In this document: positions 22,878 to 30,722 of the stretch, piece by piece | Position numbering within the stretch: the first letter of the stretch is position 1 | How the letters are laid out: each line of letters starts with the position of its first letter | Virus record (IMG/VR): IMGVR_UViG_3300033144_006696 | Span: 1 to 64,000 of that record | Length of the DNA: 64,000 nt | DNA from: a virus | Reading direction: 5' to 3' (one strand) | Program-made: the position numbers and the translations under genes | Notes under the pieces: model-generated | Seen by the model: only the letters and a program-made list of their open reading frames with translations | Database searches by the model: none | Told to the model about the DNA's origin: nothing

Positions 22878-22900
22878 GGAGGGTTCAAAGGGAACCCTCC
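22878..22900. terminator. 9-bp perfect hairpin
   Basis: GGAGGGTTC (22878-22886) pairs with GAACCCTCC (22892-22900). It lies between the stop at 22911 and the DUF2786 start. Confidence 0.45.
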
Positions 22901-22910
22901 AGATTTTTGG

Positions 22911-23135
22911 TTAGCAATTTTTCCAGGATCTTTCCGAAAACAGTCCCATTTTTATTTTGTTGACTAAAATTCGGTCAACGTCCATGTCGTCATAGAGCTT
23001 AGTGATATGTTTCTCATATGCTGATATGGCTTTTTTTTCTGCCATGTCCTCATTTTTTGCTTTATATAAATATGTAGTGATAACCCCATTACCATTTACA
23101 TTAATATGCCTAATTTCTATTGAAAATAATTCCAT
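22911..23135 (-). CDS. Small hypothetical protein, 74 aa
   Basis: The ATG at 23135 is preceded by AAGGAAAA. The frame is open further upstream, but that part matches a duplicated intergenic segment also found near 20920, so it is not taken as coding. Beta strands then a helical, charged C-terminus. No family recognised. Confidence 0.55.
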   Translation of the reverse strand: MELFSIEIRHINVNGNGVITTYLYKAKNEDMAEKKAISAYEKHITKLYDDMDVDRILVNKIKMGLFSERSWKNC

Positions 23136-23198
23136 GGTAATTTTCCTTTTTAAATTTTTCCTGGTGACTCTGCCTTCTTCCAGGAGAATTTTAGCCAT

Positions 23199-23462
23199 TT
23201 ATCTATATTCTTTTCTCAGAGCCAGACATCTTGACCCTGTTTTCCCAGTTAACAGAATAAATCCCAGTCGGGCTCTACTGGGATCATTACAGCCTACTGG
23301 GGTTACTTCCAGTATGGCTTGTTTGAATTCTTTGTTCAAAAGTTTTGGAGTAATTCCCAGATCTTTTAAGGTTTGAACTTTAATCTTTGGCCAGATTCTT
23401 TTTGAAAACTTTATTCTATTTTTTAATGTCTGGATTATTTCAGATTCCAGTTTTGATTCCAT
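23199..23462 (-). CDS. Hypothetical protein, 87 aa
   Basis: A strong AAAAGGAG site precedes the ATG. Basic, helical N-terminus. No family recognised. It is the first gene after the large terminator at 23606-23662, so its promoter may lie in 23463-23600, where two ATATCC-GATAC repeats and a GATACAGGGAC inverted repeat (23532-23569) are found. Confidence 0.55.
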   Translation of the reverse strand: MESKLESEIIQTLKNRIKFSKRIWPKIKVQTLKDLGITPKLLNKEFKQAILEVTPVGCNDPSRARLGFILLTGKTGSRCLALRKEYR

Positions 23463-23531
23463 TCTTTCTCCTTTTAAAAATCTTTATTTATCCCTGATAA
23501 TATCCAGATACGGACGTTTTTAAAATATCCG

Positions 23532-23569
23532 GATACAGGGACACATAAAACTCAAAACGTCCCTGTATC
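23532..23569. repeat. 11-bp inverted repeat upstream of the 87-aa gene
   Basis: GATACAGGGAC (23532-23542) is the reverse complement of 23559-23569, loop 16 nt. It is next to two near-copies of ATATCCxGATAC. Operator or hairpin. Confidence 0.45.
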
Positions 23570-23605
23570 TCAAAAATTTTAAGCCTTAGTTTATTTATCC
23601 TAAAA

Positions 23606-23662
23606 ATTATAAAAGCGAAAAAAAAGACTAAAATAAAAAGTCTTTTTTTTCGCTTTTATAAT
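23606..23662 (-). terminator. 24-bp perfect inverted repeat, strong terminator
   Basis: Arms 23606-23629 and 23639-23662 are exactly complementary with a 9-nt loop. The stem includes an A8/T8 tract next to GCG/CGC. It follows the leftward gene at 23703 and should stop most transcripts from the divergent region. Confidence 0.7.
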
Positions 23663-23702
23663 CAGGGGATTATTTTCTAATCCCCTTAAAGAAGATTAAT
23701 GA

Positions 23703-24842
23703 TTAAATTTGTCCGTCTACGTTTACATTTTCTAGTTCTGCTATTGTCCCCAGGGAAACAAGTTCCTTCCATGCAGTATGGAACTTACTACACAAGTCAC
23801 GAGTCCCCTTGTCCCCTTCTGGGGGAACTGTAGTCCATCCATTAAGATACTGAAACATTTTAGTTTGTACAGTTCCTTCTTTTCCCAGTTCCTGTTTATG
23901 TTTATATGATCCATTGCACTCACGGACAAACTTAAGAGCGCTTGCTATTGTACAATTAAACTCTGCTACAAACAATGGGATAATAAAATCTGCATCTTTT
24001 CCATTTGTTAAATAAGGGATAGTGAAAAGATATTTTTTATGCACTATCCCTTTTTTTGGAGTGGATGTAGATCCGGATTTTATTTTTTTGTTTTTTTTGC
24101 TTACTTTGGATGATAACAGATCTGCTATCATTTTTTCTAGGCTTAAGATCTGATTTTGAAGATCTACAACATTAATAGGGATATCAATAATCAATTGATT
24201 AATTTTTTCATGTTTTGATTTTTTAATCACTTCTAATGCAAGAAACATCTCCGTTTGTACTTTTATAGTCCCGGATAATGTCTCTGATATCATAGACTCC
24301 ATATCAGCGTTATTGAGTATTTTTGCACTATTCAACATAGTCTGGATTTCATTGACGTTGCTGTCAATCAAGTCAAGTTCACTTTGTTTTTCACTTTCCA
24401 GATCTGTTATTTCATGTAATTGCATGTAAAGTGCATTATTAATTAATTTTTGTGTTTCTTGTTCTTTTTTCTCCGTCTCTGTTAACTCTTTTGCTATTCT
24501 AAAAGAGTTAACAAGACTTTTAGCAGATTCGATTTTTTTCGCTTGAATTTTATCAAATTCAAATTTATCTCGCTTATCCTGTTCTTTTTGCTCTTGTTCC
24601 AGTTTCTCTTTTTTTTGTAATGCTAACAACTCTGCTTGTTCTTTTGCTTTAAGATCAATCGTAAGTTGACTGCATACAGTGTAAATTTTATTTGATTTCT
24701 TCAAACACTCTTTGCATGCAGGAGTGTTGTCGTTACATGTCATTATACACGTCTTTTTAGTACTACATTTTATAGTCTTTCCGTCAATTACAACTGAATA
24801 CTCGTTTGACTTTGCTGTGGATGCTGTTTTGATTTTTGACAT
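23703..24842 (-). CDS. Coiled-coil protein, 379 aa, first gene of the leftward arm
   Basis: Residues ~15-55 contain a cysteine cluster (KTCIMTCNDNTPACKECLKK). Residues ~65-125 are a charged E/K/Q-rich coiled coil, and ~135-240 more helix. The C-terminal ~110 residues form a soluble domain with no family I recognise. A strong promoter (24968-24996) and an AAAGGAG site mean it is probably an abundant early protein. Its position next to the control region and its own terminator suggest an early takeover or regulatory role, which is inference. Confidence 0.65.
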   Translation of the reverse strand: MSKIKTASTAKSNEYSVVIDGKTIKCSTKKTCIMTCNDNTPACKECLKKSNKIYTVCSQLTIDLKAKEQAELLALQKKEKLEQEQKEQDKRDKFEFDKIQAKKIESAKSLVNSFRIAKELTETEKKEQETQKLINNALYMQLHEITDLESEKQSELDLIDSNVNEIQTMLNSAKILNNADMESMISETLSGTIKVQTEMFLALEVIKKSKHEKINQLIIDIPINVVDLQNQILSLEKMIADLLSSKVSKKNKKIKSGSTSTPKKGIVHKKYLFTIPYLTNGKDADFIIPLFVAEFNCTIASALKFVRECNGSYKHKQELGKEGTVQTKMFQYLNGWTTVPPEGDKGTRDLCSKFHTAWKELVSLGTIAELENVNVDGQI

Positions 24843-24967
24843 GTTTAGTTCTCCTTTAATAAAGATAAATCGTTTTTATTGCTTACTACTTAGATCGTTT
24901 TTAATCCCCATTGGATTAAAAATAATTGTATTGTAGAATTATGATATTTTCATAATCGTACATGCTC

Positions 24968-24996
24968 CCTATAATATAAATAAAAACACTTGTCAA
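24968..24996 (-). promoter_or_regulatory. Strong leftward sigma70 promoter
   Basis: Perfect TTGACA (24991-24996), a 17-nt spacer and TATAGG (24968-24973) on the minus strand, ~120 bp upstream of the first leftward gene. Confidence 0.7.
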
Positions 24997-25694
24997 CATT
25001 TTATTTTACTTATTTTATAACTATCTGAAATCATTGATAGTCAATAGTGAAAATAATCGGCGATATTAACAATTTAATGATTATTGTCGATACATCATGA
25101 AAATATCGCAAATAACAATTATTTAGAGTAATATTAAGTATTTAGCTTATAATCATCTTATATAACATTATTAATGTTTATTAGTGTTTATTATTATCCT
25201 TATAAGATAAATATGAGCTAAGTATCTATAATCATTGCATATATGATAAATTGCGTTTTACATCAAAATAATGCTTATTAATTGCGCTTTACATCATATA
25301 AGATATTTGTACTATAAGTATCTATAATCATTGAATATATGAAACAATAATACGAAACATGTAATTTACATATTTTATACATCAAATGAAACACGATACA
25401 ATACGATTGAATATAATGAAACATGTAACTTACATCTTTATGATCATTAATGAAACATTTTGAATAAATCTTGTATAACTTACTGATATCATTAAATAAA
25501 ATGTAAATTTTAACATTTAGGAATTATGAATAGCAGAATAACATTAATTTTAATAGTTCTTAAATAGCACTTAAAACGATTTTGACAATGTTTACCTGGA
25601 TAAACATATCATATCGCATAATAACAGTGTTCACAATAAGTCAGGGAATGAGTAAAGGTGCCTTCCGGGATAAACGTATAGTTGATACATGAGA

Positions 25695-25765
25695 CGCATG
25701 TTTTGTGCGGTGAACAGTGTTTCGGGAGGAAGTCCTGGGGAAGGGAGGGGGACCTTTCGCGTCAC
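25695..25765. other. GC-rich island upstream of the terminase genes
   Basis: A ~70-bp stretch (with GGGAGGAAG, GGGGAAGGGAGGGGG and CGCGTCACG) is far richer in GC than the surrounding AT-rich DNA. Its place ~520 bp before the small terminase gene is typical of cos or pac sites. A structured leader RNA is an alternative. Confidence 0.35.
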
Positions 25766-26232
25766 GTTCGTTTTTATAAAAATTGGTATATTATTTGATA
25801 TAGTATTTAATATATTATTCTTTCTTATTATATTACCTTTCTTCTTTATTCATTTTATGAAAATTTTATAGAATTTTATTCAGAATTTTAAAGTATTTTT
25901 AAACAAAACAATATTTTCTCCTTTTTTAATTTGCTACCATGCACAAATACTTTTTATTTCAATTTTCCCCCTTATTCTATATAGCTTCTTGTTTTTTAAC
26001 CATTTTTTTTATTTTTAACCATTATTTTTTTTAAAATCATATAATTTATGAATTTTTAAATTCTTGGTAAATTAATGGTTGATTTCTAGTTAATTTTAGA
26101 TTTCTCCATAGAAGAGATTTCCTAAAATTTCAATAAATCCCTTATTTTATATAGTTTTAAATAATTTTACCATAATTTTACAGAAATTTTTATTCAAATT
26201 TTAAAATATTATTAACCATTGTATTATTCTAC

Positions 26233-26261
26233 TTGACAAAAGGTAATTTTGATGGTAATTT
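26233..26261 (+). promoter_or_regulatory. Possible rightward promoter for the packaging genes
   Basis: TTGACA (26233-26238), a 17-nt spacer, TAATTT (26256-26261). The predicted transcript start would lie almost at the ribosome site of the next gene, so another start is possible. Confidence 0.4.
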
Positions 26262-26280
26262 ATAAATCAAGGAGATAAAA

Positions 26281-26625
26281 ATGAATTCAAATAAAAAGAT
26301 ACTTAAAAAAACATTAATAATTCCTATAAGAATACAAGGAAGAACAACTTCAATTACACTCAAAAAGAGCATTGTAATACTGTATATGCTCTTTACAGTC
26401 ATTCCCGAAGGGGAGAGTATCAATTACAGTCTAAACAGAGCAAAGAGGACACAACAATTAAAAGGAGCAGTATTAGATTTTGTTTACAAATGTCTTGATC
26501 AATGGAATGGTAAAACAGCCAAAGGATTGTCTGATTTTGTTACTGATAAAATGATTCTTGAATTACTTGATGAAGATGATTTAGAAAAATATAATAAAAT
26601 TGTTGAAATTATAGCTGATTTATAG
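26281..26625 (+). CDS. Conserved protein upstream of terminase, 114 aa
   Basis: The pattern LIIPIRIQGRTTSITLKKSIVILY … LDFVYKCLDQWNGKTAKGLSDFV recurs in small proteins just before terminase genes in other phages. It may be ribbon-helix-helix-like at the N-terminus. AAGGAG precedes the ATG; the stop is TAG followed directly by the ribosome site of the small terminase. Confidence 0.65.
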   Translation: MNSNKKILKKTLIIPIRIQGRTTSITLKKSIVILYMLFTVIPEGESINYSLNRAKRTQQLKGAVLDFVYKCLDQWNGKTAKGLSDFVTDKMILELLDEDDLEKYNKIVEIIADL

Positions 26626-26634
26626 GAGAAAATT

Positions 26635-27294
26635 ATGTTTAAAAGAAAACTTAAAAGAAAAAAATTAATTAAATCAGATAAAAAATTATCAAAAAAAGTT
26701 GCTAAAATAAGAAAAATTAAAAAACCAGATAAACCATTGAAAAAAAAACTTAAAACATATTATAAAAGACAGCAATGCGCTTTTATTCGTAAAAATGGAC
26801 AACAATGCAAAAAAATTGCAGTAGGTAAAAGTACATTATGTGAAATACATGGTGGAGATGTAGTGATAAAAGAAAATCTTTATAAAGGAACTGAAGAAAT
26901 TACTCATCCTAATCACATGGTAAAATTTAATCCTGCTATTCATCCAATTGCATATATTGAAATGGCTAAAGAAGGTTTTTCAGAAGTAGAGATTGCTGCT
27001 GAATTTAATGTTTCTTGTGAAGCATTAAATGGATGGGCAGAAAGATTTGAAAGTTTTTATACTGCTAAAGAAGTTGGTAAAGCAATGCATGAGGCATGGT
27101 GGTTACGTGAAGGTAAAAATAATTTAAATGAAAGATCTTTCAATACACCATTATTTAAATATATGACTATGAATAAATTAGGATATTCTGATAAAATTGA
27201 GCAGAAATCTTTAAATATGAATTTACATGGAGTTTTAATGGTTCCTGATACTGTTTCTGAAGAAGATTGGGAAAAGGATTTAATTGATGTCTAA
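26635..27294 (+). CDS. terS: Terminase small subunit
   Basis: The very basic N-terminus (residues 1-45) is followed by a Cys/His cluster (CAFIRKNGQQCKKI, CEIHGG), then a helix-turn-helix typical of TerS DNA-recognition domains (GFSEVEIAAEFNVSCEALNGW). A segment with KAMHEAWWLREGKNNL and a C-terminal KLGYSDKIEQKS segment follow. It recognises viral DNA and recruits the large subunit for packaging. Location immediately before TerL supports this. GGAG spacing is good. Confidence 0.8.
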   Translation: MFKRKLKRKKLIKSDKKLSKKVAKIRKIKKPDKPLKKKLKTYYKRQQCAFIRKNGQQCKKIAVGKSTLCEIHGGDVVIKENLYKGTEEITHPNHMVKFNPAIHPIAYIEMAKEGFSEVEIAAEFNVSCEALNGWAERFESFYTAKEVGKAMHEAWWLREGKNNLNERSFNTPLFKYMTMNKLGYSDKIEQKSLNMNLHGVLMVPDTVSEEDWEKDLIDV

Positions 27295-27970
27295 ATTAAA
27301 GAAAATAAAAAAAGAAAAAAGAAAAAAGAAAATACCTTCTCCTTTTACAAAGGAATTTTATGCCTCTATGTCACCTGAAGTAAAAAAGGCATATTTTGAT
27401 AAAAGAACAAAAAATAGAAAAAAAAATGGAGCTAAAACTCCTTCAAAGGGATTAAAGAAATTTTATGCCTCTATGTCTCCAGCAAAAAAGAAAAAGTTTT
27501 TTGATAAAATAATGAAAAATAGAAAAAAAAATGGAGCTAAAACTTCTTCAAAGGGATTGAAGGAATTTTATGCCTCTATGTCACCTGAAGTAAAAAAGGC
27601 ATATTTTGATAAAAGAACAAAAGCATCAGCAGAAACTAAAAAAAGGATTGGATATAAACCAGATCTAAAAGGATTAATTGCATATAGAAATAATATGACT
27701 TTAGCAGAAAAGAAGAAATTTTATAGCAAAAGAGCAAAAACTTTAAGAAAAACTAATGCAAAAAGAACACCGGAATCGAAAAAAGCACAAACTTCTAATG
27801 CAGTTAAAGCCAGAAAAGCAATTATTGCTACACCAGAAGGTAGAGCAAGATTAGCAGCAATAACCACTAAGAGTATATTGAAATCACAAAACTCTATAGT
27901 AATAAGAGATCTTCCAAGAATTAATGATTATGCAGGAAATATTACTTTTTCGGAGTATGAATCCTTATGA
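27287..27970 (+). CDS. Lysine-rich three-repeat protein between TerS and TerL, 227 aa
   Basis: After a poly-basic start there are three 35-residue repeats (KEFYASMSPEVKKAYFDKRT, then KNRKKNGAKTPSKGL) encoded at 27350-27454, 27455-27559 and 27560-27664. A diverged fourth unit and a basic tail follow. No catalytic motif. The repeats loosely recall the NUMOD-type DNA-binding modules of homing endonucleases, so it could be a nuclease-less remnant or a DNA-binding packaging accessory; neither is proven. It overlaps TerS at its start and TerL at its end by 4-8 bp, so it is translated with them. Confidence 0.65.
   Translation: MSKLKKIKKEKRKKKIPSPFTKEFYASMSPEVKKAYFDKRTKNRKKNGAKTPSKGLKKFYASMSPAKKKKFFDKIMKNRKKNGAKTSSKGLKEFYASMSPEVKKAYFDKRTKASAETKKRIGYKPDLKGLIAYRNNMTLAEKKKFYSKRAKTLRKTNAKRTPESKKAQTSNAVKARKAIIATPEGRARLAAITTKSILKSQNSIVIRDLPRINDYAGNITFSEYESL
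27350..27664 (+). repeat. 105-bp tandem coding repeat, three copies
   Basis: Units at 27350, 27455 and 27560. The first and third are nearly identical; the second has diverged. Confidence 0.85.
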
Positions 27971-30645
27971 GAAAAAAACCACCAGTAATTTGGAAACCAT
28001 GGCCTGGAGCACAGCAGAGATTTTTGACTTGTCCTGTATGGGAATGCTTACTCCATGGCAACCGGGGCGGCGGGAAGACGGATGTGCTGATAATGGATTA
28101 TTTGCAAAATGTAGGAAAGGGGTTTGGAGCTGACTATAAAGGACTATTGCTTAGAGAGGCTACTACAGAACTCGGGGATGTGATTTCTAAAACAAAGAAA
28201 TGGATTCCAAGAATTTTTCCAATGGCAAAATTCAATAATTCTAAAAAAGTATGGACTTTTCCAGAAGGAGAAACACTATGGTTGAATTATGCAAGAGTAG
28301 ATGTGGATTATGAACAATACCACGGACATGAGTTTTGTTACGATAGTGACACAGAAATTCTTTTACCTGATAAGCAGCAGAAAAAAGCTAAAAATATAAA
28401 AATTGGTGATTTAGTTCAGACTTTACAGGGACCGAAAAAAATCACCAAAATTTTTAAATCAAAAAAGATAGGTGTTAAAGTTTCTGCTTTAGATGAGGAT
28501 TTGAATTTAATAAGTCAGCAACAGCAAGCTTTAACACATTCTGTTTTGACCAACGACGGATGGCAACGGATAGGGTTGTCCTGCTTGTTTCAAGTTTCTG
28601 AGCAATCTGAAGTTGGGAAACATTATTTAAAAGAAGTTTCTCAATTTCTTTTTGGTGTGCATCAAGAAATCCTGGCGGCTTCGCAGTTGAACCTTTGCTT
28701 GGTAGAGTTCCATTCCATTTCTGCAAATATCTCCAAATGGTATTCTTGTTTGTGTCAAATTTTTTCCCAATTTCTACATTTGATAATTTCATACTCTTCA
28801 TTTTCAAAATCTCAGATTTGTGAACTTCAAGAAAGCCTATTGGCTTGCCGCTTTGAAAAAGTTTTGGGAATCTTCGATAAAGAGTGGAAACATGAACACC
28901 AAATATTTCTGCAACTTCTTCAGCACTGTTCTTTTTTAATAGATCTTGCACATCAATTTCAAGCATCTTATTTTCATCAAAGGCTGTCCATTGTATGTCA
29001 TATTTTTGAATTATCTTCTTTACTAAAGATTCAGAAATGTCCAATAAATCAGCAGCAATATTCCTTGAAATACTATTATTCTTTGCAAATCCTTTTACTT
29101 TCTGAATTAATTCGGGATTATGATGCATTGAATGGTACTTACCAAGATGTTCAGCATGATCTTTACAGAGTATTAGATTATCAGGATGATTGTTTGAAGG
29201 ATTCTTATCATCATGGTGCGGAATTTCACCAGGAAGTAGAAAACGATTTAATTTCTGCTCCATCACAAATCTGTGTTCAAAAATACAACCTCCTTTCTGT
29301 GCATAAGGATGATTTGGGCACTTTAACAGAATGTAGCCCTTCTTATCTGGAGAAAGTCTCTTATAGACAACCTTACTCTTATGAATTTTTTCAAACAACT
29401 GCTGCATTGAATCCTGTTTCTTTTTCCGTTTCCTCATTAGAGACTCCTATTGATATGGTTGATTTTGAAGTAGAAGATGCTCACCACTATTTAACATCAA
29501 TGAACAGTATCATAGATAATGAAAAGAGTCAAGATATATTTACTGTAAGTTCCAATTGCTATATTGGTTGGGAAGAAATAAGTAACCATGCTTTACCAAA
29601 CGTCTATTTAAAATTGATGTCTTGTAATCGTTCTTCAAATCCCAAAATACCATTGAAATATAGAGCAACATGTAATCCTAGCGGCCCAGGACATCAATGG
29701 TTAAAACGAAGGTTCATTGATGCAGGACCTCCAGGGAAAATTCAAAGAGAAAAATTAGAATTTGAATATCCTGATAAAAATGGAGAAATGACAAAAACTG
29801 AATTGACAGTAGCAAGAACTCATGTTCAAAGTTATCAATCAGAGAATAAATCATTAGCTGAAGCAGATCCTTTATACATGGCCAAAATCTTTTCACTTAC
29901 CCAAGATAATGAGATGTTAAGAAAGGCATGGATTGATGGAAGTTGGGATTTATTGATTGGTGGATTTTTCACTGATGTATGGGACCCTAAAATACACGTT
30001 CTTCCAAATTTTAAACCACCAAAATCTTGGAAACTTTTTAGGAGTTTTGATTGGGGTTCTTCTAAGCCATGGGCAGTCACTTACGGAGCAGAATGTAATG
30101 GTGAACAACCAATTCCAATTGATGTTGATTTGCCATATTTTCCAAAAGGATCAGTTGTTATTTTAAATGAAATTTATGGGTGGACAGGAATTCCAAATGA
30201 GGGTGATCAAGCAATATCTTCTGAGATTGCTGAAAGGGTTTTAGCTGTTGACAATGTTTTATTTGGTGAGTATGCTATGAAAGTTATACCTGGACCTGCT
30301 GATTCTGCAATTTGGGCTGTTATTGATGGGACTTCAATTGGTGCTGCATTGACAAATTCTGGATGTAATTGGACAAGAGCGCATAAAGGACCAGGATCAA
30401 GAGTAGCTGGATGGTCAATTATTAGACAAATGTTAGGAGCAGCAAAAAGGAAAGATCTTGAACGACCACATTTATATTTCTTTCAGCAAGCAGAACACCA
30501 TATTAGAACTTTGCCATTACAACAAAGAGACAAGAAAAAACCTGAAGATCTTCAAACCGATGGGGAAGATCACATTTGTGACAGTTTACGGTATCTTTTG
30601 TCACGTAAAATGACAACAATGAAAAGACGAAAGGTAGGTATTTGA
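27967..30645 (+). CDS. terL: Terminase large subunit with an intein in the Walker B motif
   Basis: ATPase: Walker A-like GNRGGGKT at residues 31-38; Walker B split as GHEF | intein | CYIGWEE; the coupling motif region is ATCNPSG. Nuclease: RSFDWGSSKP, GPADSAIW and the acidic DGEDHICDSLRYLL toward the C-terminus. Without the 407-residue intein the protein is 485 residues, normal for TerL. It packages DNA into the procapsid and cuts it. The ATG overlaps the stop of the upstream gene. Splicing must occur for ATPase function, because the intein separates the hydrophobic strand from the catalytic carboxylates. Confidence 0.93.
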   Translation: MRKKPPVIWKPWPGAQQRFLTCPVWECLLHGNRGGGKTDVLIMDYLQNVGKGFGADYKGLLLREATTELGDVISKTKKWIPRIFPMAKFNNSKKVWTFPEGETLWLNYARVDVDYEQYHGHEFCYDSDTEILLPDKQQKKAKNIKIGDLVQTLQGPKKITKIFKSKKIGVKVSALDEDLNLISQQQQALTHSVLTNDGWQRIGLSCLFQVSEQSEVGKHYLKEVSQFLFGVHQEILAASQLNLCLVEFHSISANISKWYSCLCQIFSQFLHLIISYSSFSKSQICELQESLLACRFEKVLGIFDKEWKHEHQIFLQLLQHCSFLIDLAHQFQASYFHQRLSIVCHIFELSSLLKIQKCPINQQQYSLKYYYSLQILLLSELIRDYDALNGTYQDVQHDLYRVLDYQDDCLKDSYHHGAEFHQEVENDLISAPSQICVQKYNLLSVHKDDLGTLTECSPSYLEKVSYRQPYSYEFFQTTAALNPVSFSVSSLETPIDMVDFEVEDAHHYLTSMNSIIDNEKSQDIFTVSSNCYIGWEEISNHALPNVYLKLMSCNRSSNPKIPLKYRATCNPSGPGHQWLKRRFIDAGPPGKIQREKLEFEYPDKNGEMTKTELTVARTHVQSYQSENKSLAEADPLYMAKIFSLTQDNEMLRKAWIDGSWDLLIGGFFTDVWDPKIHVLPNFKPPKSWKLFRSFDWGSSKPWAVTYGAECNGEQPIPIDVDLPYFPKGSVVILNEIYGWTGIPNEGDQAISSEIAERVLAVDNVLFGEYAMKVIPGPADSAIWAVIDGTSIGAALTNSGCNWTRAHKGPGSRVAGWSIIRQMLGAAKRKDLERPHLYFFQQAEHHIRTLPLQQRDKKKPEDLQTDGEDHICDSLRYLLSRKMTTMKRRKVGI
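28336..29556 (+). mobile_element. Intein in TerL with no in-frame endonuclease
   Basis: It begins at Cys1 (CYDSDTEILLPDKQQKKAKN, then IKIGD). Block B is seen in ALTHSVLTNDGW. The C-terminal blocks run MVDFEVEDAHHYLTS and end TVSSN before the extein Cys; the usual penultimate His is Ser here. In this frame the ~300 central residues are S/L/Q/F-rich with no nuclease motif. They are the reverse shadow of an antisense HNH gene (28475-29437). Its boundaries match the conserved gap in TerL Walker B exactly. Confidence 0.88.
28475..29437 (-). CDS. HNH homing endonuclease encoded antisense inside the TerL intein
   Basis: Minus-strand frame of 320 residues with its own AGGAG site six bases before the ATG. 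HNH domain at residues ~40-105: GYILLKCPNHPYAQKGG, EHRFVMEQKL, PHHDDKNPSNNHPDNLILC, then DHAEHLGKYHSMHH. The C-terminal 200 residues hold repeated helix-turn-helix units, for example LSNVEIGKKFDTNKNTIWRY and LQIAQKLETSRTTLSVAIRR, for target recognition. The sense frame (TerL) remains open throughout. Expected role: cut intein-less terL alleles and spread the intein. Transcription would need a leftward promoter; none is obvious. Confidence 0.85.
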   Translation of the reverse strand: MRKRKKKQDSMQQLFEKIHKSKVVYKRLSPDKKGYILLKCPNHPYAQKGGCIFEHRFVMEQKLNRFLLPGEIPHHDDKNPSNNHPDNLILCKDHAEHLGKYHSMHHNPELIQKVKGFAKNNSISRNIAADLLDISESLVKKIIQKYDIQWTAFDENKMLEIDVQDLLKKNSAEEVAEIFGVHVSTLYRRFPKLFQSGKPIGFLEVHKSEILKMKSMKLSNVEIGKKFDTNKNTIWRYLQKWNGTLPSKGSTAKPPGFLDAHQKEIEKLLLNNVSQLQIAQKLETSRTTLSVAIRRWSKQNVLKLAVADLLNSNPHLKQKL

Positions 30646-30665
30646 TTCTTTCTGTTATTTAATAC

Positions 30666-30692
30666 TTGATTCGTTTCATTATTAAATATAAT
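30666..30692 (+). promoter_or_regulatory. Promoter for the HNH gene at 30723
   Basis: TTGATT (30666-30671) and perfect TATAAT (30687-30692) with a short 15-nt spacer. Confidence 0.45.
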
Positions 30693-30722
30693 ATGCTTTA
30701 TAATCCTAAAGGAGGATAAGGC

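Larger units (their letters stand above)
24843..26280. other. 1.4-kb non-coding divergent control region
   Basis: No gene is supported. It contains the leftward early promoter (24968-24996), AT-rich direct repeats (AGTATCTATAATCATTG at ~25225 and ~25318; TTGCG-TTTACATCA twice; GAAACATGTAA-TTACAT twice), a near-repeat with GGATAAACATAT/GGATAAACGTAT (~25600 and ~25670), an isolated GC-rich island (25695-25765) and a rightward promoter just before the terminase genes. Iterated repeats in AT-rich DNA suggest a replication origin. Confidence 0.55.

Noticed and set aside
25689-25871. 60-residue plus-strand ORF over the GC-rich island
   Set aside because: No ribosome site, biased composition, and a C-terminus made only of AT-rich spacer; better read as non-coding.
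28475-29437. Antisense ORF as a chance shadow of TerL
   Set aside because: The antisense frame has recognisable HNH and helix-turn-helix motifs and a ribosome site, whereas the sense residues there have no known motif and shadow-like composition; here the sense frame is the shadow.
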